Under the pieces are notes generated by a model. The model searched no databases. It saw nothing but the letters and a program-made list of their open reading frames with translations, and was not told the DNA's origin. A DNA stretch of 64,000 nucleotides from Lactarius indigo (taxonomy: Eukaryota; Basidiomycota; Agaricomycetes; Russulales; Russulaceae): NCBI GenBank assembly GCA_025766275.1, contig JAFKAC010000205.1, positions 1 through 64,000 of the forward strand, read 5' to 3'. Below, piece by piece: positions 58,551 through 64,000 of the stretch (within the stretch, counting starts at the first letter, position 1; the number at the start of each line of letters is the position of its first letter). Made by a program: the position numbers and the translations under genes.

Positions 58551-60793
58551 TCACAGCCCCACGTGTTCGTCTGCCCTGAATGTGTCAACGACCGCCTTGT
58601 TCTCGGAATTGTTGTGAAGCAAATTGCGCAGCGCAAAGAGGGCATGTTCCCGTAGGTCTGAAAAAAAAAAGGGTTGTCCACAGTTAGTCCGCCGAAACGT
58701 AACGTGTGCGTGCGTGTGTACAACAATACCGGAGCCCTGGGCGCCAGTCCTGCCGTGTGCCACGCCACAGCACGCGAGCTGATGCATCAAAAAAAGGAAA
58801 TATGACTTACAGGGGTTCCTGTCATCAATAACACACAAATTGAGCACGACCGGAATGCCTCCGCACAAACGTACACGGTCTTGCATCGCCTTGTTATTGT
58901 AGCATAGAATCCCGAGTAGTCTCACGAGGTCTCTTTTGAGATAACTAAAGCCCGCTTCGCCCGCAGACTGCGCAGGAACCACTCCACCACCATTCCCGTG
59001 TTGTGGGTATGACGGCTTGACCTTCCCAAAATTGATACGGGGTAAAAAGGCGTCGAATGCGCGCAGAGTTTCTAAAACGAGCACTGTGTCACCATGCTTA
59101 TGCTCAGGACACAGACCCAAAGAACTTTCCAAACCTAGCAGGGACTCAATAAAGCCACTTCCGGTGGAGCTCCGGGAGCCGGAAATTGCGTCAATGCAAG
59201 GAAGAGTCACACTGACTAGGCCCGGATCCGTTGTTACCCCACCCCCGTTCTCCCGCTCCGCAAGCGTGATTGACGAGAGGCTGGTCGATAAGAGCACTAA
59301 TGCGATACACACACTAGAAAGTTGCAGATCCACCGCGCCACTGGATGACCGCCGCGTGGAGCCGCCACTATCCCGTATGTCGGTTGTGGCTCTCGGCTCA
59401 GGGGACGGCGTGCCAGTGACCTGCTGAATGGCGCGGCACCCGTTTTCTGCCTGGAAAAGAAACACGGACGCAAGAAAAACTGCCAAATTGCGAAGGTGGT
59501 CGCCCTCGTCCAGAAACGAGGCGGGGACGGATTGCAAAAACGAGTCTACCAGCTTCAGGAGTGTCGTTTGACTTGGAGAGATGACCTCATCTTGCCTATC
59601 GGGGAAGTAAGAACCGGAACACAAAATCGCCCGAGAGCTGAACGTGACTGCGCGTACATAGACGTCCGACGGTAAATTTCTGGAAAGAGATCCAGTTGAA
59701 AGAGCCTCGAGAAGAGCCCGTATCTGGCAAAGCGCGTTAGACTAGTAGGACAACTTGAGAGAATGGACATATACCCCAACTCAAAGACCTTGCCTTCATC
59801 CCCAGATTCGGGATGGTCCAAAAGACCTTCGAGCCTATCTAGAATGGAAACGCATACGCGGACTCCGATACTCGTGGTAGCTAGTGCATACCTGTTGGGG
59901 TTAGGAAGAAGGTTGAGGCCACAACTCGGCGCGTGCGGATGTAAATCACCGTACGTACCCTCGCTCGTGACTATCGTAGATACAGTTCATAACAAGAACC
60001 AACACGGCCATTAATGAACGCGGGTCAGGTAAGCCCGTAAGACGGCTGTCCTGGTGTAAAGAAGTCAGACGGGCACAAATACACAGTAAGGGCGTACTAT
60101 TACATGAGAATGGACTTCTCCTCAGATACCTGCATTTGCACATCCAGAACTGGTCAATGAGCTCTTGATTACCAGTAACCAGGTTGGAAAGTGTTTGTGC
60201 CAACATCCTAGTAACCGTAAACGCTACATCGATAAGCACGCTTGACGCTAGAATGGTGCCATTAGGGACGCAGACACCTACTACTCTCATCTCCGTCCTT
60301 AGTCCAAGCTGTGTATAGGTAGATGAGCTGGCGTATATGTGGCTCTATAATGCTTGGGAAAATTCAATTGGAAGGCTCCGGCCTCGGGGGAACGCGCAGT
60401 TTCCTCACAATGCATTTTTTTGGTTGAACGGGACATCGGCCACAAGATTACGGGTGAACCTGGCAAGGCTGACAACTAGGTATATGTGTTGAGAAGATGT
60501 ATTGTCCAAGCCGCTTCCCACGGACTGCAGGCGAGTTAGGTTGCTCCATAACTCGTGGAGCGGCGCCCATATCGGAGGTTGTTGGGAACCTAGTTGTACA
60601 CTGTATACTAGTTTAAGTGGGTGGGATGTGGGAATAGGAAAAATAAGAAGAATTACCGAAGAGTCTTGTTCGAGGCAATCTCTTGAGAAAGGTCGTCCAA
60701 ATCGGCTCTGAGAGCCAAAGAAAATGCACAGATGTCTGAGTTTAGAGAAGAAAACACCTGAAGCAGCTGTGAGTGCGGGTTTGGAGCGGCCAT
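58551..60793 (-). CDS. Ataxin-10 domain protein
   Basis: Exons 60793-60657, 60600-60409, 60352-60285, 60247-60130, 60045-59959, 59891-59775, one long exon from about 59740 to 58811, and 58657-58551. Armadillo-like helices run throughout: TRMLAQTLSNLVTGNQELID, PRSLMAVLVLVMNCIYDS, and the conserved C-terminal ataxin-10 domain RDLVRLLGILCYNNKAMQDR, GGIPVVLNLCVIDDRNP and LREHALFALRNLLHNNSENK. Yeast Ctr86 and human ATXN10 are relatives; the latter has roles in cytokinesis and neuronal survival, but the molecular function is unclear. Joining exon 6 to exon 7 needs one more G in the G4 run at 59774-59777. The start ATG faces VMA12 across 106 bp. The 153 nt last intron is long for this window. Confidence 0.85.
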
Positions 60794-60899
60794 GTACAGA
60801 CACCCCCGTTCCTTGAAGCTATGGCAGACCACACGGCACACAGCCCCCTAATAAACCAAGTAGCAGAACGTTCTGCTAACGGCCCGTTATCCGGAAGCC
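60794..60899. promoter_or_regulatory. Divergent promoter of the ataxin-10 gene and VMA12
   Basis: The two start codons are 106 bp apart, so the 5' UTRs must be very short or overlap. No known element was recognised. Confidence 0.55.
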
Positions 60900-61581
60900 A
60901 TGGCCACCAACAACCTGCTTGTCTCGCTCGAACCACACCTTGTCGAAACACTGCGCCCTCTCATAGGCTCGACCCCTTCTCATATCTCCGTAGAACTTTC
61001 CGCGCTTCTGCCTGATGAGAATTTATCCGCGTCGTACTCGGCGACACCGCCGATGATTCCGTACGCCCTTCTTCAGTCTATTTCCAAATGGGCGCGTACA
61101 GAGGAGGGCGAAACGGCGCTCAAATCGAGAAACCCCCCTCTCGACTCATTGGCCTACTCAATGGTCGCATTACTTGCGGGGTCTCGCACGTCCCCCGACA
61201 AAAAGTTTCCCACATTGCCTCGCGTGCCCACTCGCTCCGAAGGCGTAGCGCGCGAGATCAGCGACAGGCGCGCGATCATTGCGGTACTCAACGCCGTTCT
61301 CAGTGTGATTTGTACCGGCGCCGCCGCGTGGTGGGCTTCACAACGCACGGGTTGGCGCGACGAATGGGTACGTGACGCCTGCGGTCTTGCTAGGACAGCG
61401 AGTGCGCGTGACCCGTTTCTGACTCCACTCCCTATTATTTCAGAAAGTACTTTTGTCGCTGCTCTCTGCGACCATCGTGGCCATTTCCGAGATTGGACTC
61501 TACATCATATGGGAACCCGCCGCGAGAAGCGGAGACGCTCTACACCCTCGGAAGGACCGCCCCCTAGCGTTGGCCCCGTGA
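60900..61581 (+). CDS. VMA12: V-ATPase assembly factor, Vma12/TMEM199-like
   Basis: Exons 60900-61367 and 61444-61581, in frame to 201 aa. The cytosolic N-terminal part ends in VAREISDRRAIIAVLNAVLS, leading into a first membrane helix (VLNAVLSVICTGAAAWWASQ). The second exon begins KVLLSLLSATIVAISEIGLY and holds the second helix (IVAISEIGLYIIWEP), followed by a short Arg/Lys-rich tail. This matches the ER-resident family that assembles the V-ATPase Vo sector with Vma21 and Vma22. Two helices with both ends in the cytosol fit the known topology. There is no classical KKXX at the end, so ER retention must work another way. Confidence 0.85.
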
Positions 61582-61995
61582 AGGACGGCAAGTCCCGCGA
61601 TATCGACGACAAGAACGCCTCCTTGGAGCCGGCTCATCTAGTTCACTCGTCGTCGCAGACGACCTCTTCAGTTGACCCCCATCAACAGATCGACAGGCAA
61701 GCACTCCGTCAGCGCGCCAGTGTCAAGCCAAAATTATCGGGATAGCATCACGGATCGTTCCTCAGTTACACGCCCTGCTAGTAGTGCTCCTTATAGCATC
61801 GGATAAGGTAGCGATGGTGACGGTACAGATGAGGCTGTCCTGTCCTGAAACCATTTCGTTCGGTTGAGGGTACTCCAACTCTTCAAGCACCAAGTGCCGT
61901 GTCAGTTTGCCCTTTATTTCCTCCGTTCACTGGTTGCTCTGCGTCACATCGTATACAATATAGCTCTGTCGTCGCGCTACACTCAATACTACTCG
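61582..61995. other. Convergent spacer between VMA12 and the Nudix gene
   Basis: 3' flanks of both genes. Nothing else was seen. Confidence 0.4.
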
Positions 61996-63006
61996 CTATT
62001 GATAGATCTTGAGAGCCTTCATGAGTACGAAGAGGTACCATCCTGTGAGACCCCAAACATGGAGACCCTCACCCGGCTCGTCACCGTCAAGACGGCTCAA
62101 TTCAGTTTGAGAGACACTTTGTACAAGGTCCGATACGTCTATCGCCCAATACGGTTCCCCTCCACGGAATTGGTGCTGTCGTAGTCGCGCAGGTGAAACC
62201 GCGGCGGCGAGAGGCAGATGAAACGCGGTGGCCACCTCTGCCTGTGATAATACCAAGGACTCCATCTGTAAAGAAGGTAATGGAGCTTCTGGATCGTCAT
62301 TGGCTTCGCGTAGTCGCGATTGAGGTGTGGCGTGAATGAAACCCTATATTTACGTTGGTGGCATTGCAGCTAATGAGTGAAAAGTGGGGTATCTGCGACA
62401 ATCGATGCATCGATAACGTACAACGTATGGCCATACGCGCAAGCCGCCGAGGGAAAGCTGCGGCGGTCCCACCTGTCCTAGGATTTCCACCTGGTCAGGA
62501 ACTATACCGACCTCCTCCCGCGTTTCACGGAGAGCCGCCGCAAGGAAGGTCTTGTCCGTCTGGGCGCAAAGACTCGGGTTTAGCCAGTCATTGCGTTCAT
62601 GCGCAAATTGATCGGACTGACGGAACGGGATGCTCACATTATCGACTCGCCCCCCCGGAAAGCTAAGAGCAAGCATACGAATTGGATTGTGAGGTCCCGA
62701 CCGACTGTCACTGGTAAAAATAATAATTTAATCGTACCTGATTTCGCCCGAGTGTATTCTTAGTTTCCCCCTGAGCTCAAGTAGTATACTTGGCTTGTTG
62801 TCGACATTGCAGAGGGGTATGAGGACCGCAGCATGCTTCTCTCCTTGATTGGCAGCTGTCAACGGGTCGTCTAGGGTACTTCTGTTCAGCGCAGCACGGA
62901 TCGCCGTAAGTGACGTTCGAGTGAAAGGGGAAGACAACGCGGCAGTAAGATTCGGAGGAGGGAGTATGCTGGAGGTTGCCGCAGTCGTCGTGAAAGTCCG
63001 AAGCAT
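61996..63006 (-). CDS. PCD1: Nudix hydrolase, CoA diphosphatase type (PCD1/NUDT7-8)
   Basis: Exons 63006-62738, 62662-62638, 62559-62422 and 62343-61996, in frame to 259 aa. The NuCoA signature is read across introns: SILLELRGKLRIHSGEI, then SFPGGRVDN encoded by a 25-nt exon, then TDKTFLAAALRETREEVGI, the Nudix box with the REXXEEXG catalytic core. The C-terminal part has ATAFHLPLAAAV and EPYWAIDVSDLV and ends in a WGLTGWYL block, as in fungal homologues. The enzyme splits CoA and its derivatives into phosphopantetheine and 3',5'-ADP. Yeast Pcd1 is peroxisomal; here the N-terminus (MLRTFTTTAATSS, basic and hydroxylated) resembles a mitochondrial leader and no C-terminal PTS1 is visible. Its start lies 88 bp from the divergent BRAP2 gene. 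Confidence 0.92.
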
Positions 63007-63094
63007 GCTGACCCGCCTGCCCGAACGCGTTCATCCCGCATTACTCATCGCACCGTATGTACGCGCATGACACGCCCGAGTCCACCTCTCAGAC

Positions 63095-64000
63095 ATGAGA
63101 GCGTATCACGTCCGCATAGTCTTGCACTTACCACATCCAAAGTCTAAGAAGACCGACGCATTCATTCCGTTATCTTTGTGGCAACCGCTCCCGACACACA
63201 CACACAAATCTACAGCGCGTCGGAACGCGACCTTCAATCCTCGCGGAAAGGATTATCGACTTGGGCCCATTGCGTTAGACTGGGTAGATCTTGACAACAT
63301 GGCTGCCACGCCTTTCGCCAGTCGAGGACGAGCAGACCCGAAAGGTGAGTTTACAGACAGCTCCCCATGTCACAGCGGCAAGGCTGAACTAGTGCTTCAG
63401 GACCTGCAGTCGCGACGTTCGTTCCTCAGGGTCACACAAAAATCAGGCTCTACGAATCTTCCTGACGGTGTCGTCCATGTCTTTCGCGACGCCGAGAGGC
63501 AAAAAACTCGCCGAGGCGGAAGAGGGGACATCTACATCAGATGCCAGTCGCATAATGCTAGAAAACGCAGACAGTGATGGACATATGGTTGGCGTGCTGG
63601 CCGTCCCCTCCTGGATGACGCCATCCGATTTTCTCGCCTTTGTCGCACCAGCACAGGAAGACATGTCACACCTGAGAATGGTCCGGTGAGTTTCCTGTGG
63701 TGTGCGACATCGAGTTTATATTAAACAAATACGCTTCGCAGAGATACGGCCCCCAATCGATCCATAGCTCTTATCAAGTTTCGCAAGCCTGAGAGTGCCT
63801 TGGAGTTTGCCGAAGCTTACAACGGGAAGACGTTCAATTCCATGAATGTCAGTGCTTACTCTTGAATCGTCTCGGGGAACCTTCAACATCTCACTCTACT
63901 ACTAGGCGGAGACTTGTCATGTCGTTCACATATCGTCCGTGAGCATTGAGACCGACGATTCGGTCTCAATGCTCCTCAGTCGCCTTGGTTCTGCGACAGC
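63095..64000 (+). CDS. BRAP2/Etp1-type protein, 5' part, with two A-run frame breaks
   Basis: Exons 63095-63344, 63401-63685, 63742-63847 and 63906 to the window edge. Visible are the N-terminal MRAYHVRIVLHLP, then GVVHVFRD and the BRCA1-associated 2 RNA-binding-like domain: HMVGVLAVPSWMTPSDFLAF, MVRDTAPNRSIALIKF, ALEFAEAYNGKTFNSMN and ETCHVVHISSVSIE. The RING and UBP zinc fingers expected after this lie beyond the window. Human BRAP2 is a Ras-pathway E3 ligase and cytoplasmic retention factor; yeast Etp1 works in ethanol tolerance. In exon 2 the frame needs one A fewer at 63438-63442 (A5) and one fewer at 63501-63506 (A6), most likely sequencing overcalls. Confidence 0.85.
63941..63974. repeat. 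Perfect 15-bp inverted repeat inside BRAP2 exon 4
   Basis: GAGCATTGAGACCGA (63941-63955), a CGAT loop, then the exact reverse complement TCGGTCTCAATGCTC (63960-63974). It lies in coding sequence (SVSIETDDSVSMLL) and could form a strong hairpin in RNA or single-stranded DNA. Confidence 0.9.

Overview
This is nuclear DNA of a filamentous basidiomycete, most likely an Agaricomycete. The evidence is dense 45-80 nt GT-AG introns, genes packed on both strands with very short divergent promoters, F-box/C2H2 and HNH gene families typical of mushroom-forming fungi, and fungal housekeeping genes (RRS1, RPL30, POL3, BRN1, SEC53, VMS1, LEO1). No virus, CRISPR array, rRNA or convincing tRNA gene was seen. 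Exon structures were worked out by hand from splice motifs and checked by requiring the reading frame to close. Family names come from recognition of motifs, not from a database search.

Layout. 0-7.6 kb: two tandem genes on the minus strand for the sulfite reductase beta subunit; the left copy runs off the window but is open throughout. 9.2-18.3 kb: a duplicated cytochrome P450 unit. Copy 1 is dead (stop codon before the ExxR motif and haem Cys changed to Arg); copy 2 is intact (499 aa). Between them lie RRS1 (ribosome biogenesis) and a broken HNH-nuclease-type gene. 18.5-23.4 kb: a PLP-dependent aromatic amino acid decarboxylase and an oxidosqualene cyclase (lanosterol synthase type) share a 177 bp divergent promoter. 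With the P450s this forms a possible triterpenoid gene neighbourhood. 24-30.5 kb: an F-box/C2H2 gene with an internal stop, about 4 kb with no clear gene, and a conserved proline/serine-rich hypothetical. 32-39 kb: ARP9-like actin-related protein, RPL30, a small SET protein, phosphomannomutase and VMS1. 40-51 kb: DNA polymerase delta catalytic subunit (25 exons), a WPGY-family hypothetical, condensin BRN1 and a small hypothetical. 51.2-54.6 kb: no recognisable gene. 54.6-64 kb: a second WPGY-family gene, LEO1 (Paf1 complex), an ataxin-10 homologue, a VMA12-like V-ATPase assembly factor, a CoA-type Nudix hydrolase, and the 5' part of a BRAP2/ETP1-type gene.

Most genes are unrelated housekeeping neighbours. 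Exceptions are the divergent pairs (decarboxylase/cyclase, RPL30/SET, PMM/VMS1, ATXN10/VMA12, Nudix/BRAP2), which probably share promoters, and POL3, BRN1 and LEO1, which carry MluI cell-cycle boxes (ACGCGT) just upstream of their starts.

Quality warning. Genes from 2.7 to 50.4 kb nearly all close in frame over as many as 25 exons. From 54.6 kb on, several conserved genes show single-base frame breaks, mostly at homopolymers. These look more like consensus errors than pseudogenes.
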